In this document: piece by piece, positions 13,056-20,639 of the stretch | How positions within the stretch are numbered: the first letter of the stretch is position 1 | Layout: the number at the start of each line of letters is the position of its first letter | Assembly (NCBI GenBank): GCA_964573715.1 | Contig: CAZNKR010000030.1 | Coordinates: forward strand, 1 to 20,639 | Reading direction: 5' to 3' | Length of the DNA: 20,639 bases | DNA from: SVEL01 sp964573715 | Lineage (GTDB): Bacteria; Bacillota; Clostridia; Lachnospirales; Lachnospiraceae | The notes under the pieces: model-generated | What the model saw: the letters and a program-made list of their open reading frames with translations, nothing else | Database searches by the model: none | What the model was told of the DNA's origin: nothing | Program-made: the position numbers and the translations under genes

Positions 13056-14258
13056 TTAACATTCAAATAAGTGATTTATTACTGTATGTCCTTTAGCAAT
13101 ATAATTTCCACTTTCTTTTGCATCTTTCTCTGTATAATTCCATGTTTCATTTTTGATATCTGTACTATCATATAACATATATGGAACAGGATTTGATGTA
13201 TGTGTTCTGCATGCGATAGGTGTTGGATGGTCTGGCATAACAAGCATTCTAAAGTCTACTCCAGCTTCAGAAAGTTTATCATATACAACCTTAATAACTA
13301 ACTGATCTAAAAATTGAATAGCTTGAATCTTTCTTTCCTTGCTTCCTTGATGACCCATCTCATCTGGAGCTTCAACGTGAATATATGCAAAATCATATCC
13401 ATCTTCAGTAAGTGCCTTAACTGCTGCATTTGCCTTGCCTTCATAATTTGTATGAAGAGTTCCATCAGCGCCCTCTACAATAATATTTTTCATCTTTGCT
13501 CCAACGCCAATACCCTTTAATAAATCTACAGCTGAAATCATTACACCCTTTTTATTATTCTTTTCTTCAAAAGAATCTAAAGCTGGTCTTGTTCCCGCAC
13601 CCCAAAACCATATAGAGTTGGCTGGATTAAGACCATTCTTCATTCTTTCAATATTTATAGGATGATTTACCAAAATATCGTAGCTTTTTTTCATCATTTC
13701 CTTAAGCTTTTCATCCTTTGGTAAATATTGTCCAATCTGTTGTCCTAGTACGTCATGAGGTGGAGTAAGTGGAACAACCTGTCCTTTATCCCATATTGTT
13801 AAATGTCTATAGCTTGTTCCAACATGAAACTTGTATGTATCATTCTCAAGAACATTTTTCACTGCTTCTAAAAGTATTGCAGCATCCTCTGTGCTTATCT
13901 CACTTGAACTGTGATCTATAATTGTTTTTTCTTCATAAGGAAGATCATCAACTGATACAGTAACTATATTGCATCTAAGTGCAATATCTGTCGATTTCAT
14001 ATCAACACCAATAGATAATGCTTCAAGAGGTGAACGTCCTGTATAATATTTTTTCGGATCATATCCAAGTACCGAAAGGTTTGCTGTATCACTACCAGGG
14101 CTCATTCCTTCTGGTATAGTATGAACTAAACCAACCTCTGACATTTTTGACAGCTTATCCATTTGAGGTGTATTTGCATACTCCAATGGAGTTTTATTTC
14201 CTAATTCTGCAATTGGCTCATCTGCCATTCCATCACCTAAAACTACAACATATTTCAT
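13056..14258 (-). CDS. ApgM-like alkaline phosphatase superfamily protein, putative homoserine kinase
   Basis: This 400-aa protein is built like archaeal-type cofactor-independent phosphoglycerate mutase. The metal site GDGMAD (8-13) is followed by GSDTANLSVLGYDP (55-68), which holds the candidate nucleophile (Ser62), then WFWGAGTRP (217-225), HVEAPDEMGHQG (294-305) and MPDHPTPIACRTHT (341-354). The subgroup that sits beside threonine genes has been annotated as a proposed homoserine kinase (TIGR02535). The context here fits: it starts 2 nt after the homoserine dehydrogenase stop, in an operon headed by a ThrR/PheB-type regulator. Glycolytic mutase activity is the main alternative. The kinase role rests on context, not on a residue I can see. 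Confidence 0.85.
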   Translation of the reverse strand: MKYVVVLGDGMADEPIAELGNKTPLEYANTPQMDKLSKMSEVGLVHTIPEGMSPGSDTANLSVLGYDPKKYYTGRSPLEALSIGVDMKSTDIALRCNIVTVSVDDLPYEEKTIIDHSSSEISTEDAAILLEAVKNVLENDTYKFHVGTSYRHLTIWDKGQVVPLTPPHDVLGQQIGQYLPKDEKLKEMMKKSYDILVNHPINIERMKNGLNPANSIWFWGAGTRPALDSFEEKNNKKGVMISAVDLLKGIGVGAKMKNIIVEGADGTLHTNYEGKANAAVKALTEDGYDFAYIHVEAPDEMGHQGSKERKIQAIQFLDQLVIKVVYDKLSEAGVDFRMLVMPDHPTPIACRTHTSNPVPYMLYDSTDIKNETWNYTEKDAKESGNYIAKGHTVINHLFEC

Positions 14259-14260
14259 GA

Positions 14261-15478
14261 TTATGCCTCCACTCTAATTCTTGTTTTGATATCATTAATC
14301 TTGCTTGCTGCTGTTTCAAAATCTGCTTCTGACATTTCCTGAGTAATAAATCCAAATTCGTCATTTATTCCATCAAGCTTTATTGATGTCACCTGACCAA
14401 ATGCAGCTTCAACGTCTTTAAGCTTTGCATCCATATTGCCAGAAGTTCTAACAAAGAACTTGCATCTATTCGACTTAATATCCTCGAGTTCTAAAACCTT
14501 ACTGCTCCAAATGGACATAATATGTCTATTTAAATGTTTTGCCTCATCTACAATATCGGCAACAACGGCAGAAGCTGTTGGATATTTTCCAGCTCCACTT
14601 CCGTAGAACATTACATCTCCAATCACTTCACCATTAACTAAGATTCCATTAAGTACGCCATTTACACAGTAAAGCGGGCTATCAGTACTTATCATAAATG
14701 GAGCTACCATTGCGTAACACTTGCCATCAATTTTTTTACTTTTACCAAATAACTTAATAGATAAGCCAAGCTTTCTAGCATACTTAAAATCCATATCTGT
14801 TATTTTTGTTATACCTTCTGTGTATATGTCTTCAAAATTTACATGAAGACCATACGCCAAAGAAGATAAAATTGCAATTTTTCTGCATGCATCATATCCC
14901 TCTACATCAGCAGTTGGGTCTTTTTCTGCATAGCCAAGTTCCTGAGCCTCTTTAAGTACATCATCAAATGCCAAACCTTCCTTATCCATTTTTGTAAGGA
15001 TAAAGTTTGTTGTACCATTTAGAATACCAGTTATTTCTGTAATTTCATCTGCTGTAAGTGACTGATTAAGAGGTCTAATGATAGGAATACCTCCTCCTAC
15101 ACTAGCTTCAAATAGGAAATTCTTTCCGTTTTTCTCAGCTAAAGCAAGTAACTCTGGACCATATTTAGCTACTAATTCTTTATTTGATGTACAATAGCTC
15201 TTTCCTGCTTCTAAAGTTTTCTTTGCAAATGTATATGCAGGTTCAAGTCCACCCATAGCCTCGGCTACTATATCTATTTCTGGATCATTTATAATTGTGT
15301 CAAAATCATGAACTAATACATTAGATACTGGATCGTTAGGAAATTCTCTTAAATCCAATACGTACTTGACATTAATTTCATCTCCAACTTTTTTTGCGAT
15401 ACTGTCTTTATTTTTAATGAGCACATCATATACTCCTGAACCAACTGTACCATATCCTAATACTGCAACATTTACCAT
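14261..15478 (-). CDS. hom: Homoserine dehydrogenase
   Basis: It reduces aspartate semialdehyde to homoserine, the branch point to threonine and methionine. The 405-aa protein has a Rossmann motif GYGTVG (8-13), TSNKELVAK (about 118-126), GGGIPIIRP and GILNGTTNFIL in the catalytic core, and ADVEGYDACRKIAIL. The last 65 residues or so (KFFVRTSGN...DEFGFITQE) look like an ACT-type regulatory domain, suggesting feedback control, probably by threonine. The ribosome binding site is GGAGG. A 79-nt AT-rich spacer with small hairpins separates it from the upstream regulator gene, so some differential expression is possible. Confidence 0.96.
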   Translation of the reverse strand: MVNVAVLGYGTVGSGVYDVLIKNKDSIAKKVGDEINVKYVLDLREFPNDPVSNVLVHDFDTIINDPEIDIVAEAMGGLEPAYTFAKKTLEAGKSYCTSNKELVAKYGPELLALAEKNGKNFLFEASVGGGIPIIRPLNQSLTADEITEITGILNGTTNFILTKMDKEGLAFDDVLKEAQELGYAEKDPTADVEGYDACRKIAILSSLAYGLHVNFEDIYTEGITKITDMDFKYARKLGLSIKLFGKSKKIDGKCYAMVAPFMISTDSPLYCVNGVLNGILVNGEVIGDVMFYGSGAGKYPTASAVVADIVDEAKHLNRHIMSIWSSKVLELEDIKSNRCKFFVRTSGNMDAKLKDVEAAFGQVTSIKLDGINDEFGFITQEMSEADFETAASKINDIKTRIRVEA

Positions 15479-15557
15479 TTTGTTTTTTCCTCCATGTATC
15501 TATCTTTTAATATCTTTAGATTATTATCTAAAATAATAATTTATTATTTTACTTTTC

Positions 15558-15998
15558 CTATTCTCTTGCTAAAACCTTGGCAAAATATACTCCATCTTGC
15601 TTTTCAAGATCACTGATAAGGTCGGAAATCTCACCCTCAGCTGGAATTTCAACACTTAATGTCAATGATGCTACCCCATTAATGGGAATCGTTTGATGAA
15701 TAGTTAAAATATTTGCTTGAGAATCTGCAATCATTTTTAGAAGCTTTGACAATTGTCCTGGTTGATCATTCATCTGAATCACAAATGTAATTGTTTTTCC
15801 TTTAACATCATCTCTAAATGGAAAGATATCATCCTTGTACTTATAAAAAGAGCTTCTACCTATTCCAACCTTTTCTGTTGCTTCTTGAATAGTAATATTC
15901 TTATCCTGCTCTATAAGTTTTTTTGTTTCAACTACCTTAAGAAGAACCTCTGGTACAGCTTTCTTTTTAATTAGATAATATTGGTCGTTGTCACTCAT
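15558..15998 (-). CDS. thrR: HTH-ACT regulator of the ThrR/PheB family
   Basis: A 146-aa protein with an N-terminal helix-turn-helix (about 35-60: TIQEATEKVGIGRSSFYKYK) and a C-terminal ACT domain (about 68-146: TFVIQMNDQPGQLSKLLKMI, NILTIHQTIPINGVASLTLS). This matches B. subtilis ThrR (formerly PheB), reported as a repressor of threonine biosynthesis genes. As the first gene of an operon with hom and a candidate homoserine kinase, the same role is likely here, with an amino acid bound by the ACT domain. AAGGAG is 8 nt before the ATG. A 24-bp dyad overlaps the predicted transcription start. Annotation as chorismate mutase, sometimes applied to this family, is not supported by anything I see. 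Confidence 0.88.
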   Translation of the reverse strand: MSDNDQYYLIKKKAVPEVLLKVVETKKLIEQDKNITIQEATEKVGIGRSSFYKYKDDIFPFRDDVKGKTITFVIQMNDQPGQLSKLLKMIADSQANILTIHQTIPINGVASLTLSVEIPAEGEISDLISDLEKQDGVYFAKVLARE

Positions 15999-16021
15999 AC
16001 AATTATCTCCTTGTGTTCGTC

Positions 16022-16045
16022 TAGCAGATACAACTGTATTTGCTA
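16022..16045. promoter_or_regulatory. 24-bp near-perfect dyad at the threonine operon start: candidate ThrR operator
   Basis: The arms TAGCAGATACAA and CTGTATTTGCTA (plus strand) are complementary at 11 of 12 positions, counting one central G-T, with a single A-C mismatch. The dyad covers the predicted +1 and first transcribed bases, a typical repressor site. It could also fold as a 5' mRNA hairpin. The symmetry is seen; the binding is inferred. Confidence 0.55.
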
Positions 16046-16050
16046 CAGAG

Positions 16051-16079
16051 ATACTACCACATTACTTAAAACTAATCAA
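16051..16079 (-). promoter_or_regulatory. Promoter for the thrR-hom-apgM-like operon
   Basis: On the minus strand TTGATT (16079-16074) is 17 bp from TAGTAT (16056-16051), with an extended TG one base before the -10 box. The start falls near 16044, inside the dyad. The leader is about 46 nt, too short for a T-box. Confidence 0.75.
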
Positions 16080-16150
16080 CTACTTTTTAAGTATTACTTT
16101 AATACGTTATAAAGATTTATGTTTTATTATTTCCCTATTCTAAATTTTAT

Positions 16151-16330
16151 ATGTATGGTTTTTATATATATGGTTTTTATATNNNNNNNNNNNNNNNNNN
16201 NNNNNNNNNNNNNNNNNNNNNNNNNNNNNNNNNNNNNNNNNNNNNNNNNNNNNNNNNNNNNNNNNNNNNNNNNNNNNNNNNNTATGGTTTTTATATATAT
16301 GGTTTTTATATGTATAGTTTTATATGTATA
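16151..16330. repeat. 15-bp AT-rich intergenic minisatellite with a 100-N gap (16183-16282)
   Basis: The unit GGTTTTTATATATAT recurs with its GG at 16157 and 16172 before the gap, and at 16286 and 16301 after it; more degenerate copies continue to about 16330. A gap of 1+15k bases restores the phase. Frames through it read as a YGFYI repeat only because 15 is a multiple of three; the stretch between thrR and cheW holds no convincing gene. Confidence 0.92.
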
Positions 16331-16351
16331 TTTTTATCAATAAGTTTTCTA

Positions 16352-16402
16352 AATAGAAAAGGTGTATTGAATTTCAGTACACCTGAAATTCAATACACCT
16401 TT
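16352..16402 (-). terminator. Terminator after cheW with a 20-bp perfect stem
   Basis: AAAGGTGTATTGAATTTCAG (16358-16377 on the plus strand) is exactly complementary to 16383-16402 around a 5-nt loop. On the minus strand the stem is followed by TTTTCTATTT. It begins 5 nt after the cheW stop. Confidence 0.92.
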
Positions 16403-16407
16403 AGTTT

Positions 16408-16866
16408 TTACTTACAAGAATCTATCAGCTCTTCTATTCCAGCTTTTTCAGAATCTGTAAGAAGCTTCTCGATATTAATTATCAATATAAGCTTTCCATC
16501 AGCATTAACAACCTTATCAACATACTGCGTTTCACCAGATAAAACTATGCTTGGTGTTTTATGCACTTTTGATTGGTCTGCTTCATAAATCTCACCAACA
16601 CCATCCACCTCAATAGCTAATGGCATTTGTCCAATTCGTACAATTATAAACTGAGTACTAATGGAAGGATCATCCTCCATACCAAACTTTTTTCTAAGAC
16701 TATATATTGGAATGATATCACCACGAAGGTTCATAATTCCTTTTATATAGCTGGCTGTGTTTGGAACTCGGACAATATCCTGTTCTTTTTCAATTCCCTG
16801 TACAAGATTAATATCAATTCCATACAGTTCCTTACCCAAGTTACATACTACGGATTTAAATTCCAT
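16408..16866 (-). CDS. cheW: Chemotaxis adaptor protein CheW
   Basis: CheW bridges methyl-accepting receptors and the CheA kinase. The 152-aa protein is a single CheW domain: an LYGIDI strand near the start, VQGIEKEQDIVRVPN, the signature IKGIMNLRGDIIPIYSLRKKFG (about 41-62), and VDGVGEIYEAD. GGAGGAG precedes the ATG. It follows prfB by 17 nt, away from any other chemotaxis gene, so it is probably expressed with secA-prfB. Its presence suggests the organism has chemotaxis arrays. Confidence 0.94.
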   Translation of the reverse strand: MEFKSVVCNLGKELYGIDINLVQGIEKEQDIVRVPNTASYIKGIMNLRGDIIPIYSLRKKFGMEDDPSISTQFIIVRIGQMPLAIEVDGVGEIYEADQSKVHKTPSIVLSGETQYVDKVVNADGKLILIINIEKLLTDSEKAGIEELIDSCK

Positions 16867-16883
16867 AATTGCTCCTCCTTGCG

Positions 16884-17994
16884 CTATTTATTTAAATTAT
16901 TCCATTTTAAATACGCATTAATAAACGGATCTATATTTCCATCCAATACACTTTGGATATTTCCAACCTCTTCATTTGTCCTATGATCTTTTGCCAAAGT
17001 ATATGGTTGCATAACATAAGATCGAATCTGACTACCCCATCCATTATCCTTTACTTCACCTCTAATACCTGAAACCTTTTCTGCATTTTCCTGCATTTTT
17101 TGCAAATGCAGCTTAGATTTTAACATCTTCATAGCTTTGTCTTTATTAGAATGCTGGGAGCGTTCATTTTGACATTGAACTACTATACCCGTTGGTATAT
17201 GGGTAATTCTTACCGCCGAAGATGTTTTGTTTATATGCTGACCACCTGCTCCACTAGAACGATAGGTATCAATTTTCAAATCATCTTCATTAATGTCTAT
17301 ATCCAAATCTTCCTCAATATCAGGCATAACATCGCATGATACAAAGGAGGTCTGTCTTTTTCCTGCAGCATTGAATGGAGAAATTCGTACCAATCTATGT
17401 ACACCACGCTCGGCTTTAAGATATCCAAATGCATTTTCACCATTTATCTGTAAAGTTACTGACTTATAGCCTGTTTCCTCACCATCTAAAAAATCTAAAA
17501 CATCATAAGAAAAGCCTTTTGAATCAGCCCATCTGCAATACATTCTAAACAACATATTGGCCCAATCACATGATTCCGTTCCACCTGCACCGGCATGAAT
17601 TGTAAGAATTGCATTTTCATTATCATATTCTTCTGATAATAATGTTGTAACTCGCATTTTCTCAAATTCACTAACAAACTCTTCAACGGAAGATTTAATC
17701 TCCGGAAGCAACGACGCATCCTCTTCTTCATATCCAATCTCAATAAGAGTTTTAGCATCTTCATATTTGCTATTAAGCTTTTTGTATTCGTTTATAGTCT
17801 TTTCTAATTGCTTCTGTTCGGTAATTATATGTTTAGACTTATTTGCGTCTTCCCAAAAGTCCTGGGCTTCCATAATTACGGCAATATCTTTGATTCTTGT
17901 TTCTTTGACTTCTAAGTCAAAGTGAATCCCTTAATTCTTTTAATGGTGTTTCGTATTCTGCTAGAGTAAACTTAAACTGGTCTAATTCAACCAC
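16884..17994 (-). CDS. prfB: Peptide chain release factor 2, with programmed +1 frameshift
   Basis: RF2 ends translation at UGA and UAA. The gene begins at GTG 17994 with a GGTGAT ribosome binding site and encodes 25 residues (MVELDQFKFTLAEYETPLKE, then LRDSL) before an in-frame TGA at 17919-17917. Reading resumes in the +1 frame at GAC (17918) as DLEVKETRIKDIAVIMEAQD and runs to 16884, total 369 aa. In full-length numbering the codon-recognition SPF is at 205-207 and the catalytic GGQ at 250-252, the same numbers as in E. coli. Residue 246 is Ser. The internal TGA gives autoregulation: low RF2 favours frameshifting and so more RF2. It lies 29 nt after secA. Confidence 0.97.
17916..17932 (-). 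promoter_or_regulatory. RF2 programmed +1 frameshift site
   Basis: The minus strand reads AAGGGATTCACTTTGAC: an internal Shine-Dalgarno-like AAGGGA, the slippery CTT codon, the TGA stop, then C. This is the RF2 recoding arrangement, at codons 25-26. The SD-like element is slightly weaker than the E. coli AGGGGG. Confidence 0.95.
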
Positions 17995-18023
17995 TAAAAT
18001 CACCAACTTTCAATAAATTCAAA

Positions 18024-20594
18024 TTATTTTCTACCACAGCACTGCTTATACTTTAATCCACTTCCACATGGACATGGGTCATTAGGATAAACCTTTTTGT
18101 CTTCTCTTTTAACAGGTCCTTTTGCTAAAGTGTCATCCTTATTTGTTCCTGTAACCTTTGCAACTTCTTCTCTTTCAACCTTCTGTTGAACTTCTATGTG
18201 CATAAGAACTCTGACAGTTTCTTCTCTAATGCCAGCAGTCATTTCATCAAACATATCAAAACCACTTACACGATATTCAACAAGTGGATCTTTTTGTCCA
18301 TAAGCTTGTAAACCAATACCTTGACGTAGTTGATCCATATCATCAATATGATCCATCCATTTTCTATCAATGACCTTTAATAAAATAATACGTTCAAACT
18401 CACGAAGCTGCTCTGATTCAGGGAATTCTGCTTCTTTTGCTTCATAAAGCTTTGTTGCTTCTTCCTTAAGTCTTTGTTTAAGCTCTGCCTTTTTCAATCC
18501 AGATTCAAGTTCTTCTTCACTAGGAATAAGATTTTTAAATGGAATTGTAGGTATTAATAACTCAGAGAGCTCTGTAAAATTCCATTCTCTAGAATGCTGG
18601 TCATCTGAAATGCACATATCAACTTTATTTTCAACAACATCTGTAATCATTGAATATATAGCATCTCTCATATTTTCGCCATTAAGAACTCTAAGTCTTT
18701 CTTTGTAAATGATTTCTCTTTGATCATTCATTACCTGATCATATTCTAATAAGTTCTTTCTAATTCCATAGTTGTTGTTTTCGATCTTCATCTGTGCTTT
18801 TTCAATAGCATTAGAAAGCATCTTGTGTTCAATTCTATCATTTTCACTGATTCCTGCTGCTTGGAATACACTCATAAGTCTTTCTGAGCCAAACAGTCTC
18901 ATTATATCATCTTCAAGAGAAATAAAGAATCTTGATTCACCCGGATCACCTTGACGTCCTGAACGACCACGCAACTGGTTATCAATACGTCTAGATTCAT
19001 GTCTTTCAGTACCAATAATCTTTAATCCACCTGCAGCCTTTGATTCATCATCAAGTTTGATATCTGTACCTCTACCTGCCATATTGGTAGCAATTGTTAC
19101 TGTACCATGAATACCTGCTTCTGCAACAATTTCCGCTTCCATTTCATGGAATTTCGCATTAAGCACTCTATGTTTAATGCCTGCCTTTGTAAGTAATCTA
19201 CTAATTTCTTCAGATGACTCAATTGTAATTGTACCAACAAGTACTGGTTGACCCTTCTGTGAACTTTCAATAACCTCACTAACAACTGCATTAAGTTTTC
19301 CTCTTTTTGTCTTATAAACAGCATCAGGATAATCAATACGAGCCACTGGCTTATTTGTAGGTATAGTTACAACGTCCATACCATAAATATTTCTAAATTC
19401 CTGTTCCTCTGTTAATGCTGTACCTGTCATACCACACTTCTTATCATACTTATTAAAGAAGTTCTGGAATGTAATTGTAGCAAGTGTTTTACTTTCACGT
19501 TTAATCTTAACATGCTCTTTTGCTTCGATTGCCTGATGTAATCCATCAGAAAATCTTCTACCTGGCATAATACGTCCAGTAAATTCATCAACTATAAGAA
19601 CCTGATCGTCCTTAACTACGTATTCTTGATCCTTAAACATCAAATTATGTGCTCTAAGTGCTAGAATAATATTATGTTGAATCTCAAGGTTTTCAGGGTC
19701 TGCAAGATTTTCAATTCTAAAGAATTGTTCAACCTTTTTAACACCTTCTTCTGTAAGATTTACTACTTTATCCTTTTCGTTTACGATAAAGTCTCCATCT
19801 TCTTGCTTTTCTTCCTTCATAATATAATCTAACTTTGTAAGTTCTTTTTCAGTACCTCTTTTAAGCTGTCTAGCAAGAACATCACATGCTTCGTATAGTT
19901 TTGTTGATTTACCACTTTGTCCGGAAATAATAAGTGGTGTTCTAGCTTCATCAATAAGTACTGAATCCACCTCATCCACTATAGCAAAATTCAACTCTCT
20001 CTGAACAAGTTTCTCTTTATAAATAACCATATTATCTCTAAGATAATCAAAGCCTAATTCATTATTTGTAATATATGTTATATCACATTGATATGCAACT
20101 CTACGTTCATCTGACTCCATGCTATTTAGAACACATCCTACTGTTAATCCTAAAAATCGATGAACCTGTCCCATCCACTCTGCATCACGATGTGCAAGGT
20201 AGTCATTAACTGTAACAACATGAACACCTTTACCAGTAAGGGCATTTAAATATGCTGGTAATAAACATGTCTGTGTTTTACCTTCACCAGTTCTCATTTC
20301 AGCAATACGTCCTTGGTGTAATATAATACCACCCATAAGCTGAACCTTATAATGCTCTGTATTTAACACTCTTCTTGCAGCATCACGTACAACAGCATAT
20401 GCTTCAGGTAAAATATCGTCTAATGTTTCACCATTTTCCAATCTTTCTTTAAATTCAGTTGTTTTCTCTCTTAACTCTATGTCTGATAACTTCATCATAT
20501 CATCTCTGTATGAATCAATTTTATTGACGATAGGAATGATTCTCTTTATTTCTCTTTCACTATGTGTACCAATGATTTTCGATATTAAACCCAT
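18024..20594 (-). CDS. secA: Protein translocase ATPase SecA
   Basis: SecA drives preprotein export through SecYEG. The protein is 856 aa. It has Walker A MRTGEGKT (100-107), TNNELGFDYLRDNM (about 176-189), Walker B DEVD (207-210) with SVLIDEARTPLIISG after it, TGTALTEEQEF, NMAGRGTDIKL, and QLRGRSGRQGDPG in the second motor domain. The C-terminus (840-856) is the SEC-C zinc motif PCPCGSGLKYKQCCGRK, which in this family serves SecB or ribosome contacts. AGGAG lies 8 nt before the ATG. The 45 bases upstream to the window edge show no confident promoter. prfB and cheW follow closely. Confidence 0.98.
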   Translation of the reverse strand: MGLISKIIGTHSEREIKRIIPIVNKIDSYRDDMMKLSDIELREKTTEFKERLENGETLDDILPEAYAVVRDAARRVLNTEHYKVQLMGGIILHQGRIAEMRTGEGKTQTCLLPAYLNALTGKGVHVVTVNDYLAHRDAEWMGQVHRFLGLTVGCVLNSMESDERRVAYQCDITYITNNELGFDYLRDNMVIYKEKLVQRELNFAIVDEVDSVLIDEARTPLIISGQSGKSTKLYEACDVLARQLKRGTEKELTKLDYIMKEEKQEDGDFIVNEKDKVVNLTEEGVKKVEQFFRIENLADPENLEIQHNIILALRAHNLMFKDQEYVVKDDQVLIVDEFTGRIMPGRRFSDGLHQAIEAKEHVKIKRESKTLATITFQNFFNKYDKKCGMTGTALTEEQEFRNIYGMDVVTIPTNKPVARIDYPDAVYKTKRGKLNAVVSEVIESSQKGQPVLVGTITIESSEEISRLLTKAGIKHRVLNAKFHEMEAEIVAEAGIHGTVTIATNMAGRGTDIKLDDESKAAGGLKIIGTERHESRRIDNQLRGRSGRQGDPGESRFFISLEDDIMRLFGSERLMSVFQAAGISENDRIEHKMLSNAIEKAQMKIENNNYGIRKNLLEYDQVMNDQREIIYKERLRVLNGENMRDAIYSMITDVVENKVDMCISDDQHSREWNFTELSELLIPTIPFKNLIPSEEELESGLKKAELKQRLKEEATKLYEAKEAEFPESEQLREFERIILLKVIDRKWMDHIDDMDQLRQGIGLQAYGQKDPLVEYRVSGFDMFDEMTAGIREETVRVLMHIEVQQKVEREEVAKVTGTNKDDTLAKGPVKREDKKVYPNDPCPCGSGLKYKQCCGRK

Positions 20595-20639
20595 GAATAT
20601 ATCTCCTATATTTTATTTAAGTACATGAAAATACTAATC

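Noticed and set aside
15479..15557. Terminator between thrR and hom
   Set aside because: The hairpins are short and AT-only, with no U-tract; read-through from the upstream promoter is more likely.
15999..16050. T-box riboswitch ahead of the threonine operon
   Set aside because: The predicted leader is only about 46 nt and shows no T-box core or terminator/antiterminator pair.
16119..16588. Plus-strand frames encoding YGFYI repeats
   Set aside because: They arise from a 15-bp AT-rich repeat plus N bases, have no ribosome binding site, and one runs antisense into cheW.
17874..17994. prfB as a frameshifted pseudogene
   Set aside because: The stop lies exactly at the conserved CTT TGA C recoding site with an SD-like element, and the rest of the gene is intact.

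Overview
This window looks like core chromosome of a low-GC, Gram-positive Clostridia member, most likely a Lachnospiraceae. Supporting signs are strong AGGAGG-type ribosome binding sites, sigma-A promoters with 16-17 bp spacing, AT-rich intergenic DNA, an FMN-riboswitch-controlled ECF riboflavin transporter, a YerC-type TrpR relative, a DUF1836 protein, and a SecA with a C-terminal SEC-C zinc motif. The family assignment is from memory of similar proteins, not from a search. Nearly all genes are on the minus strand; the one clear plus-strand gene is the DUF1836 gene. Two runs of exactly 100 N are scaffold gaps, and both fall inside tandem repeats.

Layout from left to right. (1) 1-505: a tRNA-Ser(UGA) gene with its own promoter, and a second, very similar promoter firing leftward out of the window into what looks like an rRNA leader. 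(2) 506-4020: a tight minus-strand operon, read right to left as a small four-Cys protein, RNase Z, an anchored hypothetical protein, tsaD and ispD. (3) 4128-6316: a second operon, read as a YcxB-like membrane protein, tsaE, tsaB and rimI, starting from a promoter whose -35 box lies in the preceding terminator. (4) 6426-7497: ribU behind an FMN riboswitch and a strong promoter. (5) 7487-10479: tex and the divergent DUF1836 gene. (6) 10588-12982: yerC, a HAD phosphatase, a Pro/Gln-repeat membrane protein broken by a gap, and a small unknown protein. (7) 13056-16079: a threonine-pathway operon consisting of an HTH-ACT regulator (ThrR/PheB type), homoserine dehydrogenase and an apgM-like putative homoserine kinase, with a 24-bp dyad at the predicted start of transcription. 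(8) 16408-20594: secA, prfB (with the programmed +1 frameshift) and cheW, ending at a 20-bp perfect terminator stem.

Two themes tie the genes together. One is tRNA maturation: TsaB, TsaD and TsaE make the t6A modification, RNase Z trims 3' ends, and the tRNA-Ser gene here lacks an encoded CCA, so it is the kind of precursor RNase Z handles. The other is threonine synthesis: regulator, homoserine dehydrogenase and a non-classical candidate homoserine kinase form one compact operon.

I did not find a defence system, prophage, insertion sequence or CRISPR array. The items most worth checking are the putative non-orthologous homoserine kinase and its dyad, the RNase Z with an atypical exosite, the small four-Cys protein heading the tRNA-processing operon, the repeat-rich membrane protein, and the 17-bp sequence shared by the ends of tex and yerC.
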